A DNA stretch of 64,000 nt from NCBI GenBank assembly GCA_015143295.1, contig CM026554.1, positions 55,426,627-55,490,626 on the forward strand, in the 5' to 3' direction. The DNA comes from Tetracentron sinense (taxonomy: Eukaryota; Streptophyta; Magnoliopsida; Trochodendrales; Trochodendraceae). A program made the translations under genes and the position numbers. This document shows positions 1 through 11,180 of this stretch, piece after piece. The first letter of the stretch is position 1; each line of letters starts with the position of its first letter. Below the pieces are notes generated by a model. That model worked only from the letters and a program-made list of their open reading frames with translations, did not search any database and was not told where the DNA came from.

Positions 1-600
1 ATACCATTGTAAAAATAAAATATAAAAAAGTTACAACCTAGTGTGTGGGTTGGTGAGGATGGGATGAAAACATGAACTTTATTCCACAAAATTGAGTTAC
101 AAGTGCAAATTAATTGTATACCTTACCCCTAATAAAGGGCATACCTAACTTGTCAGAGAATAAATGCACTCTAAACCCTGAACCCCAGTTATTCCTAATT
201 GGTCTCCATTTAGGAATGCTTATTACATTCAACTGGTACCATGGTGACCAAGGAGGCTGATGGCTCAGCATTAACAATCTGAACTCTTGTCTGAGAATCC
301 TTTTAATGGCCAGTGCCAATAAGGCACTAAACAAATACGAAACCCATCGAAAAAGTGTTCTGGTGTTCTTGACGAAAAATAAAAAGACAAAACAAAGATA
401 AAATCTACAATGCGCTCAAACAGCCCCCCCCCCCCCCCCCCCCCCCCCCCTCCCCGCAATTTGGGATCTGTGCTGCTTCTAGAAGCCCCAATTTCTAGGA
501 ATAGGTCTAAACAATTTAGTAGGAATCCTGCTCTGAAGAAGCAGCACTCTCCTTGATGAGCAGGCATTATGTCGTTTCATCGACATTTCATTCTGAGAGA
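1..600. repeat. Dispersed repeat X, copy 1
   Basis: This stretch matches 61326-61893 closely by eye, in the same orientation, with scattered substitutions and small indels. The match begins at the window edge, so the left boundary may lie outside. It stops at the GAGAGAG around position 600, after which the two copies diverge completely. On the minus strand both copies show related short reading-frame pieces (for example LFSDKLGMPF and GASRSST), but stops break them and I recognise no protein family. It may be an untranslated retrotransposon part, an LTR or a fragment of a host gene. Confidence 0.7.
424..450. repeat. Poly(C) homopolymer, 27 C
   Basis: Twenty-seven consecutive C residues, then T and CCCC. 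The sister copy of repeat X near 61755 has only short C runs here, so the tract expanded in this copy. The true length is uncertain because homopolymers are error-prone in sequencing. Confidence 0.9.
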
Positions 601-1604
601 GTTCCCACAACTAATAACTGAACTTATATATCACTTTAGATGTAGCATTGATATCTCTTTCAAATTTCTTGCATTTCTTTCTCTTCGGCCTCCCGTATTG
701 CAATCAAGGTTTCCTAAAAAGTCTGTCAGGGATAATATTTGGTCAATGTTTATAGATTTTACCTTGTTTTCTTAGCATATGTTTTCCACTGTAAAGATTT
801 GAACGCATGTGCTTTGGCAGAAGATAAGCTGAAGATTTAATGGATTAACAAACATAATTCCCATAGCGAACTTTAAATAGTTGGGATAATGCATTGATGA
901 CAATTTGATGATATCCTTTGTTGTAGATATTCGTTTAGTTTATAATGAGTGCTCGCCCTCAACAAATATTTCCAATTTTTTCCACTCTGTGGATCCATCA
1001 CCTATCATTGCTACCCCTTCAACAATTTAAGCGAAAAAAAAAATTCAGAGGAAGTTATGGCCTCAACCAGTTCTAAAGGTAATAGGGAAAAGGAGCGACA
1101 CATGTCGCAACCACAATGAATTTGGAAGTTTGCATATGGGGCTAGCATCTCTCTTATAATATATCCTTTACCGATAAAAAAAAATGACATCCTTTGTTGT
1201 CCTCATGCGAAAGTTACTATGCCTCTCTGTCTAGTTTCTTAACAATAATTTTTTGCCTGGTTGATCTATTAGATAAGAACCAGTTATTGATATACAGTTG
1301 CCTATTGGAACGGTCCAGAGCAAAATAACTAGCTAATTTATCACTTAATACTTGAATGATAATGGGCAGTGCGTCATCTTAGCGATAAGCCGATAACAAA
1401 GGTGTAAAGTTGTTTCACTTTGAAAAGATATATTAAACATTGGATATGACTAGAAATAATAAAATGGAGAATATATTTTTGTTTCTACTTTAAAGATTTG
1501 GTGTATGGCACTAATGATGATGATGATGCGACTGTCTTCCATTATACCCATGCAGAATTTATTGTGACATCCTCTCCATCTAATTTCTTGTCATTTTGGC
1601 TGGA
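601..1604. other. Unassigned AT-rich spacer
   Basis: No convincing reading frame, terminal repeat or RNA gene is seen between repeat X and the duplicated insertion target of the first copia element. A short ATG trinucleotide run lies near 1515. Confidence 0.5.
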
Positions 1605-1912
1605 TATTATCCATACACTTGATTATATGGAGGGAGTTGAAAAAATTTAATTAACCACATTACTCTAGTGATATATATATATAGGAACACAGGTGCAAAA
1701 TACACTATTTGACACCTTTCTACAAAAGGTTTTGTGAAGACTACCATCTTTTTCTATTATCTATACACTTGATTATATGGAGGGAATTGAACAATATGAT
1801 TCACCACACTACTCTCTCTATATATATAATATGTTGCCAATAGAAATCATATTGGGAACATAGGTGCAAACTACACTATTTGTCCTCTTTCTATAAGAGG
1901 TTTTGTGAAGAC
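1605..1912. repeat. Tandem duplication (~150 bp unit) that was the copia target
   Basis: Two diverged units begin near 1605 and 1755. They share the landmarks TACACTTGATTATATGGAGG, a TA-rich run, CACTATTTG and GGTTTTGTGAAGAC. In the first unit GAAGAC continues as TACCATCTTTTTC. In the second unit that continuation is found only at 11186, on the far side of the copia element. Unit 1 therefore preserves the uninterrupted form of the insertion site. Confidence 0.8.
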
Positions 1913-2094
1913 TGTTGATATATGTAATATCGAGGGTATAGTTGTAAAAGGGTATATATGTAATATTATCTTAATATAAGATGCTAATAGGGCTTTCTTT
2001 CCCTCACTAAGCAATTTACCCTATTCTCTCTTCTTCCTCTCTTATCTCTTTTCTCTTCTATAAACCCTAAATCCTTCAAACCCTTTTTCCAACT
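1913..2094 (+). repeat. 5' LTR of the plus-strand copia element
   Basis: It begins TGTTGATATATG and ends CCAACT, matching 11001-11180 across its length. It is 182 bp. It ends directly at the primer-binding site and is preceded by the duplication AAGAC. The end CT departs from the usual CA, but both LTRs share it. Confidence 0.92.
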
Positions 2095-2106
2095 TGGTAT
2101 GAGAGC
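2095..2106 (+). other. Primer-binding site of the copia element
   Basis: TGGTATGAGAGC immediately follows the 5' LTR. It differs at one base from TGGTATCAGAGC, the usual plant copia site complementary to initiator methionine tRNA. This fixes the LTR boundary. Confidence 0.9.
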
Positions 2107-2679
2107 AACATCAAAGGAAGAAGATCGTCGTTTAAAGCCGTCACAACAACAAAAGGAAGGAGCTAGCTGCCACGTTTTTAGCCATATGACTGTCTCTAGT
2201 TATATGGCCTAGGCCTTATTTTTCGGTTTTGGGGTTTTTAAAGGTATATTTTTCAAAGATCTTAATTTTAAAGGATTTTTGAATCCTATATCGTGAGATT
2301 TGATTCAATATTGAGGAAGTTACAATGAATTGAAGGAAAAATACAGAAAAAATCAGAATCAATAACTCTCTTAGTTCATAAACATTTTTACTCGAATGAG
2401 ACCATTTTAATGTTGTTCGTTGATCATGGATAGACTGGTTTTTTGCAAGGAACATTTTAAAACTGAGTTTCCTCAATATGGATGAGATTTGAAGGACTTA
2501 TGAGGATTTTTTCAACCCCTTTCTCTACAGTTTTTCATTGTTAAGGGACTTCTTTGCACTGTTTCGCTTATAACAACATATTCGATCAATCTTTTGGTTA
2601 TCTTACCTATAGACATGTTTTTTTATGAGGTATTAATTGATTAGTAGTGTGACTTCATTTTTCACCTTAAGTTGCTCCT

Positions 2680-2837
2680 ATGGATGCTAAAGTTCTTACT
2701 TCGTCAGCTCTTTCCGACACCGTTGTCCACTCTATCACCAATTTTAAATTCAATTGTGATAATTTTCTTGCGTGGCGAAGCCCTGTTGAGCTTTATATTG
2801 GGGATCGTTCTAAGATGAGATATCTTGATGGTAAAAC
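2680..2837 (+). pseudogene. copia gag, N-terminal part
   Basis: The frame opening at 2680 reads as a copia gag N terminus with the recognisable core NFLAWRSPVELYIGDRSKM followed by RYLDGK. The frame is cut at residue ~53 by the hAT-like element at 2838, and homologous sequence resumes after 3719. It would encode the start of the structural protein that packages the element RNA. About 570 bp of leader lies between the primer-binding site and this ATG. Confidence 0.8.
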
Positions 2838-3711
2838 CAAGGTTCAAAATATCATCGAAATTTGCTCAAAATATCGTCGAAATTTCATAAATTTCGACTA
2901 TATATATCGACTTCGCAGGGTGCCGAGACATCTGAACCAGAAATTTAGGTTTTTACAATATTTCGTAAATCTCGACTGATATTTCGCGAATATCGTGCGA
3001 TATCGTATTTAAAAAAAAAAAAAAAAAACACTAAACAGTGAACTCGTGAGTTTTTACAATTTTTTGACAATTTCGACCGATATTTCGTAAATATCATGCG
3101 ATATCGTATTAAAAAAAAACAGAACAATGAACTCGTGATTCACAAGTTCAATGTTCTTCAGACTCTTGCAAACCTATCAAAGATTCAGAATAGAGAATAC
3201 TCATGAATGAACTCCTTACTTAAACCATAGTTAAACCTCAATTCAAGAATTCATGAGAAATAATTAATGTTTCTCCTTGATTATAATTATTCTTTTTTGT
3301 CAAAAAATTCAACAAAACAAATCAAAAATTAACTAAAAGAATAAAATGAGTTTACATATATATCTGCTTCAATCGACTAAGAGAATAAAATGTAGTTAAT
3401 TTTTTTTACAATATAGAGATATATCATCATACATTGTCGTCAGCGTTAGCGAACATCATTGGCCCCCTTCTCATTGCATCTCTTATATTCATTGTTTTTT
3501 TAATTTTTTTAATTCTCCGTTGTGTATTAACATCTATTTTAACATTTCCTTAAGTTTCATTGAAAAATTCCACATTTTTTACTATTTTTTTCAATTTTTT
3601 CCTCCGCGTGCGATATTGTTCCCACGATATCGATATATCTTGTGAAATATCCTTGATAAATCTTTTTTTCACGGCTCGAAATGGCATGCGAAATCGATAT
3701 TTAGAACCTTG
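2838..3711. mobile_element. Non-autonomous hAT-like element (CAAGGTTC family, copy 1)
   Basis: Terminal inverted repeats are CAAGGTTCAAAATATC at the left and GATATTTAGAACCTTG at the right. The flanks carry an 8 bp duplication, GGTAAAAC (2830-2837) and GATAAAAC (3712-3719), 7 of 8 matching. Eight-base duplications and CA-start ends are typical of the hAT superfamily. It interrupts the copia gag. The interior is AT-rich with repeated ATATCG/TTTCG motifs and no transposase. Relatives lie at 25396-26357 and 32442-33774. Confidence 0.88.
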
Positions 3712-3719
3712 GATAAAAC

Positions 3720-4677
3720 CCCTAAGCTGGAGATAGGTAATTCTGAGATTACTAAATGGAATGCCGAGAATTGCATTATTTTGGGCTAGTTGTTTAATTC
3801 TATAGAGCCTCAGATTGCCGGGAATTATATTTTCTTTAAGGATTGTCATGAGCTTTATGAAGCTCTTGTTCAAACTTATGCCTTAGTGGAGAATGATGTT
3901 CGGATTTATCAACTTACTCGTGAGATTGCTCACTTTCAGCAAGGGGATATGCCTATTTCTGATTATTTTGGAGCTCTTCAACGTCGTTGGGAAGAATTGA
4001 GTCATTATAAGCATCATTCTGAATTTTTCGTTTCTTCTGCAAAAATTATGACGAAACGAATTGAGCATTATCGCATTTATGATTTCTTGGGTGGTCTTCG
4101 TGCCAAATTTGAGCAATTGCGCACTCAGCTCCTTGCCACATTTGCTCTGCCCTCTCTTCGATCGGTATACTCCACTGTCTTCAATGAGGAATGCCTACAA
4201 ACTGTTATGTCTTTGAGCTCTCCTATGCTCCCTTTGGATCATACTACATTTGCTAATGATTTCATCCTCCAAGACGTGGAAGGGGACTGATAGAGGTAGT
4301 CAAGGTCGTGGTGGACGTGATCGTGACAGATTTACTACTCCTTGTACTCACTGTGGTATAGTGGGACATGATCATGATCATTGTTATAGATTGCATGGCT
4401 ATCCTGAGGGTTACCAGTCTCGTTTTGCTGCTCATTGTACTACGACTCCTGCTATTGATCCTCTCCTTGCAGCCTCAGTAGTTACAAGTGATCCTTTGGA
4501 GTCCATAAGATGATCCAAGTTGAGCCGTGTACAGAGTGACTCTGATACTGTTGCTTCCTCTTCACTTGTTGCCTCACGTATCCATGCTCTCTCTGCCTAT
4601 GTTGCCACTACATCGTCTTATTTCCTTAACTGGGTTATTGATTCTGAAGTCACTGATCATATGACTGGTGAGTTACA
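3720..4677 (+). pseudogene. copia gag C-terminal part, zinc knuckle and start of protease
   Basis: Gag resumes with an in-frame stop near 3787, then an open stretch 3790-4290 with the gag core (LTREIAHFQQGDMPISDYF and RRWEELSHYKHH). After a frame change, 4250-4513 carries a CX2CX4HX4C zinc knuckle, CTHCGIVGHDHDHC, near 4343-4384. A stop follows at 4511. The aspartic protease signature near 4631-4668 reads WVIDSEVTDHMTG; the usual glycine after D-S is glutamate, so the protease would be inactive. The solo LTR at 4683 interrupts the chain here. Confidence 0.85.
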
Positions 4678-5200
4678 GGGTTTGTAGAGACTTGTATTTT
4701 ATATATAGATATTCATGTCATTCATGTGATGCCTTGTTCCTTAATGATCTTAAATTAAATTTAAAATTACTAAGTACAAGAATTACAAATATTATAAGAA
4801 AGGTATGGTTTTAGCAAAAACAAAAATTATCGAATTTTGTAATGATTTTTCCCGGAAATGGATGCTTATAGATTAAATAAACGTATATGATTTTATGAGA
4901 TTTTATTAAGTATAGAGTAGTTAACTCGACTATCGAAAATTTAAAAAACGATAAGATTTTCAGTTTTTAGCCTAAAACTAGAAAATGAGATTTTGATTTA
5001 TTAGGAATTGGATTTTCTAATATTTTTTATTGAATCCAAATGGGGGGTACTTATTTTAATTTAAAACATAAAATAAATGAAATGAAAAGTTAAAAACATT
5101 TACTTAAATGTTTTAAGGTAAAATAAGTGTGTTGATGGGCTGGTGCTGATGAGAAAAGGGTGTTGTTGTTGTTGCTGTGGAGAAAACAGGAACTGTGCAA

Positions 5201-5356
5201 GCTGCGATCGATCATAGGTATTCTGCGATCGATCGCACCTGAAACTAAAACTCACAAAGTCACTGTTATGTGTGCGATCGATCGCAGGTCGCGCGATCTG
5301 CTTTTTTTTTTTTTGAAGTGTGTGAATAGGTTTTAACCCTCCCACATTATAAATAG
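5201..5356 (+). promoter_or_regulatory. Candidate LTR promoter with repeated GATCGATC palindromes
   Basis: Two identical 14 bp palindromes TGCGATCGATCGCA (5224-5237, 5273-5286), a damaged third (GCGATCGATC at 5204) and a GCGCGATC at 5291 lie 60-150 bp upstream of a TATAAATAG box (5348-5356). Their placement suggests a transcription-factor array driving the LTR. No promoter activity can be shown from sequence. Confidence 0.45.
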
Positions 5357-6001
5357 TTAGACCTAAGATTTTGGGGTTTAGGGTTTCTAAAGAACCTAAA
5401 GCTATTTTTGAAGGAAAATGAGGAGAAAGCTAGGGTTTGAAGGGAGATTTGGCTTGAAGAAGAGGATTGGAGCTTAGAGATTGCTCTAAGATGTATTCTC
5501 AAGCATTTGGGTCAAAGGAAGAAGCTCTTAGAAGGTAAATATGACTTCCTTACTATCAATACCATGAACTATTGATATTATTAAAGGTTTTAAGCTAAGA
5601 TTCTATGTTAGCATAAGATTGAATATGATTTATAGTAGAAATGCTCCTTATTAAGTTTTAACATGATGATGGTATATGATGAATGTTGGATGGTTTAATA
5701 TGGAGGAAGGGGATGATTTGTGGTTTGATGATTGAATAAGGAGAATGGGATGTTTGATGGAGTTGGATGGAGTGGTGTGTGTGTTTTGATGGTGAATGGA
5801 TTGTGATTTTGTGTGGAATGATGAGTTTGGTGTACACCTAATGAGTTAAGATTCTTATTTTTCTATGCTACAATGTGTGAAAATGACGAATGCTAGAAAT
5901 GTTAAGAATTTCTTATTGAAACATCATGATTATGCATATTCAATTGAATGAAATTATAAGAATGTTATGTCATGATTATTGATGAATGTTATTAAATATC
6001 A

Positions 6002-6350
6002 CACGTAGTGACTCATTGTCGGGGAAATAAGCTTTAAATTACGATCTTGTGGGCATAGGCCTTTTATCATGGCGGTGTACAATGCTATGATGGATGACAA
6101 GGGTACTTGATCAATAATCTAAAGTATTATTTGACAAAGGGTATCGTCACTCGTCACGAATTATAAATGTTGGAATTGCACGTAGTGATGTATTGTCGGA
6201 TGAATTAACATTTGGATTTAAATCTTGTGGGCCTTAGTCTTCTATCATGATGAAATGGGGCACATGATGAATCACCAAAGGTACCACGGTTGGAAATCTA
6301 AAATATAATTTAATCGACAAGTATGTCACCTTCTACTCACCATTATAATA
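6002..6350. repeat. Tandem duplication inside the solo LTR
   Basis: Two ~175 bp diverged units start at the CACGTAGTGA motifs near 6003 and 6179. Each continues with ATTGTCGG, ATCTTGTGGGC, a TATCATG block and a segment reading through GTATNNTCAC. Both lie in the R/U5 side of the LTR. Confidence 0.7.
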
Positions 6351-7187
6351 GTTGCATAAGCATGATAAGAGCACGAACATGAACGATCGGAAATAAGCAA
6401 ATTGTATGTGAAATTGCATGTTGAGTTTCCTTACCTGAATACCACCAATCTAAGATCAAAGGATACGTGTATGAAAGCAAATGAATCATAAGTAATTCCG
6501 GAAACACCGGAGTAAAGTGCTATGAGATGGTACTCGGTATGTGTAGTGAAGAGTTATTTTAAGTTAATATTAGTGATTATGCATACAATGATGCTCAAAT
6601 GAAAAATGGAAGAAGAATGATGGCTAATGAAAGAAAAGAATGCAAGTAAGATAAGGAAATTAAATGAATAATATAAGATAAGAAAATAAGAATGATGAAA
6701 TAATTATGATGCTTCCTCACTCTAAGTTATGTACATTTTTATATTGTTCAACTACCATTATGAACCTGCTCATATAAATAATATTATGAAATGTTATTAT
6801 GAACCCGTTCATACTAATAATTGTGTATCCATGATAAATATGCTATGTTGATATTCTGATATTACTAGTTAGGATTTCATATCCATCAAGTCACTTGTAC
6901 TCAGCCGATATGTTTTCATGTCGGCAGGTTTAAGTTCCGAGACCACAGAGGAACCTTGGGTGGAGGACTACGGAGTAGAGGAAGAGGGTGACCTTCCCGA
7001 GGAAGGAACGACACTTGGACCGTTTTCCATACCATTAGGTTGTTAGCTTTGCTTTTGGATTGAAAGTTGTAATAGATATTGGTAATGATAAAGGGTTTTA
7101 TTTGATGACTTGGGATTACTTCTATATAGAGAATTATGTTTTGGAAGATTATAACATTATGAAATCGGTTGTTAGATTGTTATTTTG

Positions 7188-7213
7188 ATATATATATATA
7201 TATATATATATAT
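7188..7213. repeat. (AT)n microsatellite
   Basis: Thirteen AT dinucleotides inside the solo LTR, preceding GTTTTGG. Confidence 0.9.
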
Positions 7214-7345
7214 GTTTTGGAATAAAATTTTCAGGTTCACTTTTAGTATTGTCTTGCATGCTCATAGGTTAAGTCAAGTTAAGCAGGGTAACAGGCCTAA
7301 AGTCCCATTTTAGCCTAGATGGGATTTTGGGGTCGTTATAGGGTT

Positions 7346-9069
7346 ATTCCATTTATTCACATCCATCTCCTACTGGCAAGGTTTACTTGGCTAATGGTTC
7401 TGTTACTCCTGTTTTAGGAGTAGGGCATTTTCCTATATCTCTGTCTCTCTTTATCTCATGGTTTACACGTTCCTCGTTCATCTTCTAACCTTCTTTTAGT
7501 TAGTAGTCTTACTACTAAACTCAATTGTTATGCTATGTTTTATCCTTTTCATTCTCTTTCAGGACCTGACTACGAGGAGGATTGTTGATAGAGGCATGAA
7601 AAGAGGTGGACTGTACTGATTATGCTCCTGATCGTGTCTCAGCTATTGTTATTACTGTTTTTCCTTTTTCAGTTAATGCTAATCATGATAATTATCGTTT
7701 ATAGCATGCCAAGCTTGGGCATGTTTGATCTAAGACTTTATGTTCTTTGATTCCTACTTTTAGTAAACTGTGTTCATCTACTTTTCAATGTGATACCTGT
7801 GAGCTTACTAAACATGTTCGCACTGTTTATCCTTCTCGCATGCATAGATGTCGTTCTACTTTTGAGCTTATTCATTCTGATGTTTGGGGTCCATCTCCGG
7901 TTCTCTAATGATGGGTTTCGTTATTATGTTACTTTTATCGATGACTACACTTGGGTTACTTGGGTTTATCTTATTAAGTCAAAGGATGAGGTGTTTTCTA
8001 AATTCCAAACTATGGTTAATACCCAGTTTAGTGGTCTAATAGTCTTGTTAAGGCCCTTTGATCTGATAATGGTGGTATCTATCTGCCCCTTTTATCCAGT
8101 ATCCTCACACTCATGGTATCTCATCAGTTTACCTGTCTGTACACCCCTCAACAAAATGGTGTTGCTGAGCACAAGAATCATCATTTAGTGGATGTCATTC
8201 GCTCCTTGTTGCGAGCATGCAAGTGTCTAAGCCGTTTTGGCATATGGCCCTTCTCACTACATATTTTCTCATCAATCGGACACCTTCTCGTATTCTTGAT
8301 GCTCTCTCACCTTATTAGCTTCTTTGTCCTCATACTCCTATTTTTCCCATTGAGCCACAGGTATTTATTTGTACCCGTTTTGTTCAGGATCTTCGTCTAA
8401 GTCGTCAGAAATTGGACGATAAGGCAATTCAATGTGTCTTTATTGGTTATTCTAGTGCATCGAAGGGCTATCGGTGTTATGATCCCCAGTCTCGTCGCTT
8501 CTTCGTCTCTTTGGATGTTATATTTTTCGAGATAGTACCATATTTCTCTCCTACTCCTATTGGCCCTACCGTCTCTATCTTTACCTTGTATTGTGCCTAT
8601 TGTCTCCTTACCTTTACCAGTTCCAGGGGATCTTCCTAAGTAGAAGCTTCTCACATGCTCTCGTCGATAGCCGGCTGGTTCCCTCTCTGATGCGCCTCTA
8701 CTACAATGTACCTCGTAGGCCACTCCACTAGGTACTTCTTCACCTTCCTTTATTCATGTTCATACTTCTCCTATTATTACTTTTATTGCTTCTGATCTTG
8801 AGTTGCCTATTGCTCATCGCAAGGGTGTTCGTTCCTGTGTTACTCTTTACCCTTTTGTCAAGTATGTTTGTTATCAGGTTGTATCTCCCTCGTACCAGGC
8901 TTACCTCTCGGCTATTTGATACTATGACTATCCCCGGATTGTTCGTGCTACTCTTCTTCATCTTGAGTGGAAGGGTACTATGGTTGACAAGATGAATGTC
9001 CTTCAATCTAATCATACTTGGGATATGATTCCCCTTCCGGTATGAAAAAAACCTGTGGGCTGCCGTTGG
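7346..9069 (+). pseudogene. copia pol: pre-integrase and integrase region
   Basis: Sequence downstream of the solo LTR restores the chain with GKVYLANGSVTPVLG. HAKLGH (near 7705) marks the gag-pre-integrase zinc region, and CDTCELTKHVRT (near 7791) its second cysteine pair. The integrase core has LIHSDVWGPSP (near 7868), FIDDYTWVTWVYL (near 7936) and YTPQQNGVAEHKN (near 8137), covering the D, D and E catalytic region. Stops at several places, including TAG in front of HAKLGH, and frame changes near 7905 and 8110 disable it. The segment ends in GCRWVF, the start of the RT domain, where the hAT-like element at 9078 is inserted. Confidence 0.88.
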
Positions 9070-9077
9070 GTTTTCAC

Positions 9078-9599
9078 TAGGTCTGTCAATGAGCCGAGCT
9101 AGCTCGCGAACCAACTCAACTCGACTCGAAACGAGCCGAGCTTGAGCAGGATTAAAAAACTCATCGAGTCGAGCCGAGCCAAGTGAGTAAGCTCGTTTAG
9201 ATAACGAGCCAAGCTCGAGTAAGAGGTAGCTCGGCATGACTAATTCAATGAATACCCATGTACAGTTATACCGCTGCAAATATTGAGTTTTACATTAAAA
9301 AGTATAAGAAAATGAAATAAGTTTTTTAAATTAATAACATGAAATGTTGATCAGGTTAGTGAAAACACTATTTTATATTCCCATATTCTTTGTACCCCAT
9401 CATTTAATCCTTTAATTGTTAGAATATCGTCCCCACTATACAATTTTTTTTTTAAATTAGAGCTTAACGAGCCGACTGGAGCTTGGCTCGAGCTAAGCTC
9501 GAGCCCGAGCTAAGCTCGAGCCCGAGCTGACCTTTTCGAGCACGAGCTGAGCTCGAGCCGAGCCTTAGCAATGCCCAGCTCGACTCGTTGACACCCCTA
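9078..9599. mobile_element. Non-autonomous hAT-like element (TAGGGGTGTCAA type)
   Basis: The ends are TAGGTCTGTCAATGAGCCGAGC and an inverted partner reading TAGGGGTGTCAACGAG from the other side, with the perfect 8 bp duplication GTTTTCAC (9070-9077 and 9600-9607). The subterminal regions are packed with GAGCTCGAGC motifs. It splits the RT motif WVFTVKH of the host copia. There is no coding capacity. A diverged relative rich in the same motif lies at about 21765-22370. Confidence 0.9.
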
Positions 9600-10993
9600 G
9601 TTTTCACAGTTAAACATAACTCTGATGGCAATGTTGTTCGGTATAAGGCTCGTCTTGTCTCCCACGACTTTACTCAGACTTATGGGCTTGACTATTATGC
9701 TACTTTTGCTCCTGTGGCCAAACTGACTTTTGTTCGTGTTCTCCTCTCTTGCCGTCAATCAAAGTTGACATCTCTATCAGTTGGACATCAAGAATGTCTT
9801 TCTTAATGGGCATCTCACCGAAGAGGTATATATGGATCCCTCCCTCCTGGTTTCCTGCTTTAGGGGGAGTCTGGAAAGGTTTATAGACTTCGGGAGTTAT
9901 ATATGGTTTGAAGCAGTCACCTCGTGTTTAGTTCCATCGCTTCAATGAAGTGGTTCTGAGTATGAGCTTTCAGCAATGTCACTCTGATCATACTATCTTC
10001 GTCCACTCTGGCACCTCAGGCCGTACTATACTTCTGGTATATGTTGATGATATTATTTTGACTGGTGATGACTCCTCTTTTATCTCTCATGCTAAGAGTG
10101 AGTTGGGATGTACCTTTGATGTCAAAGACCTAGGTCATCTAAAGTACTTCCTTGGTCTAGAGATTGCTCGATCTAAGAAAGGAAATTTTTCTGTCATAGT
10201 GAAAGTAAGCTCTTGATCTGTTAAGTGATACTAATATGAGTGGGTGTAAACCTGCTACTTCTCTCGTGGATCCAAAGCTCTCTTTACATGATAGTGAGAA
10301 TGATCTTCTTGATCCTCATGTCTACCAACGTCTCGTGGGCCGCTTGATATATCTCACCCTCACTCGACTGGATATTACGTTTGTTGTTAGCATGGTTAGT
10401 CACTCATGCATGCTCCACGTGCTTCACACCTTGCTGTTGTTCATCGTATTCTTCGATATATCAAGTCTAAACCCAGTTGTGGACTTGTATATCGCTCACA
10501 TGGGCTTTTTGAGATCTTCGGCTATACAGATGCCGATTGGGCTGGATCTGCTACTGATCGTCGCTCCACATCTGGCTATTGTGCTTTTCTTAGGGACAAA
10601 TTGGTTGCATGGAAGAGTAAAAAGCAACATGTTGTTTCTCGCTCTAGTTTCGAAGCAGAATATCAGGCTTTTGCTCAAGAGACTTGTGACGTGCTGTAGC
10701 TTCGTTCTCTCCTTTCCGAGTTGGGGTTTCCTGTTAAAGGCTTTATATCTTTATACTTTGATAATGAGGCTGCCACGAAGATTGCCTCTGATCATGTGCT
10801 TTATGAGAAGACAAAGCAAATTGAAGTTGATATTCACTTTCACCAAGAGAAAGTTCGGGATTGTTCATTATCTCTTCAGTATGTTACATCTTTTCAACAA
10901 CTTGCTGGCATCTTCACCAAGCCTGTTGGCCCTGCTATCCTCCAAGATATTACTGTCAAGCTGGGCATGCTGAATGTTTATACTCTAGCTTGA
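9600..10993 (+). pseudogene. copia pol: reverse transcriptase and RNase H
   Basis: RT begins [17 protein letters not shown] (from ~9606) and continues [18 protein letters not shown]. The catalytic YVDDIILTGDD lies near 10039-10071. RNase H shows YTDADWAGSATDRRSTSGY near 10521-10578, and the tail has IFTKPVG (near 10910) and KLGMLNVYTLA ending at the TGA at 10991-10993. Several frameshifts (about 9780, 9950, 10200-10240, 10400, 10700) separate the pieces. The catalytic aspartates are preserved, but no continuous polyprotein exists. Confidence 0.9.
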
Positions 10994-11000
10994 GGGGGAG
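10991..11000 (+). other. Polypurine tract of the copia element
   Basis: TGAGGGGGAG directly precedes the 3' LTR and overlaps the pol stop codon. This is the expected position for priming plus-strand DNA synthesis. Confidence 0.85.
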
Positions 11001-11180
11001 TGTTAATATATGTAATATCGAGGGTATAGTTTTAAAAGGGTATATATGTAATGTTCTCTTAATATAAGATGCTAATAGGGTTTTATTTCCCTCACTAAGC
11101 AATTTAACCAAATCTCTCTTCTTCATCTCCTCTCTTTTCTCTTCTCTAAACTCTAAATCCTCTAAACCCTTTCTCCAACT
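11001..11180 (+). repeat. 3' LTR of the plus-strand copia element
   Basis: It begins TGTTAATATATG and ends CCAACT. It is 180 bp and aligns end to end with 1913-2094. The target duplication AAGAC follows at 11181-11185, and TACCATCTTTTTC beyond it continues the interrupted target. Confidence 0.92.

Larger units (their letters stand above)
4683..7340. mobile_element. Solo LTR, probably Ty3/gypsy (2658 bp)
   Basis: The insertion is flanked by a perfect 5 bp duplication GGGTT (4678-4682 and 7341-7345). It begins TGTAGAGACTTG and ends GGTCGTTATA, and the outer ~9 bases are imperfectly inverted (TGTAGAGAC / GTCGTTATA). Copia gag-pol homology stops at the left edge and resumes at the right edge. 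There is no coding domain, primer-binding site or second LTR inside, as expected after LTR-LTR recombination. Very long LTRs ending in GTCGTTAYA are, from memory, a feature of the Tekay/Del gypsy lineage; that lineage call is inference. A TATAAATAG box sits near 5348. Confidence 0.8.
1913..11180 (+). mobile_element. Ty1/copia LTR retrotransposon with three nested insertions
   Basis: The element is bounded by two ~180 bp LTRs and the 5 bp target-site duplication AAGAC (1908-1912 and 11181-11185). Domain order is gag, zinc knuckle, protease, integrase, reverse transcriptase, RNase H, which is the Ty1/copia order with integrase before RT. Its 9268 bp length is about twice the family norm because two hAT-like elements (2838-3711, 9078-9599) and a 2658 bp solo LTR (4683-7340) sit inside it. 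Stops and frameshifts occur throughout, so it is not autonomous. The LTRs look about 90% identical by eye, which implies an old insertion. Confidence 0.93.

Noticed and set aside
271..567. Minus-strand 98-residue frame with a poly-glycine stretch
   Set aside because: The glycines come from the poly(C) tract; the frame is not preserved in the sister copy at 61.3-61.9 kb.
2945..3873. Minus-strand frames of 60-107 residues in the copia gag region
   Set aside because: They cross the hAT-like element and run antisense to gag.
7188..7213. AT repeat considered as part of a MITE
   Set aside because: It lies within the solo LTR and has no terminal structure of its own.
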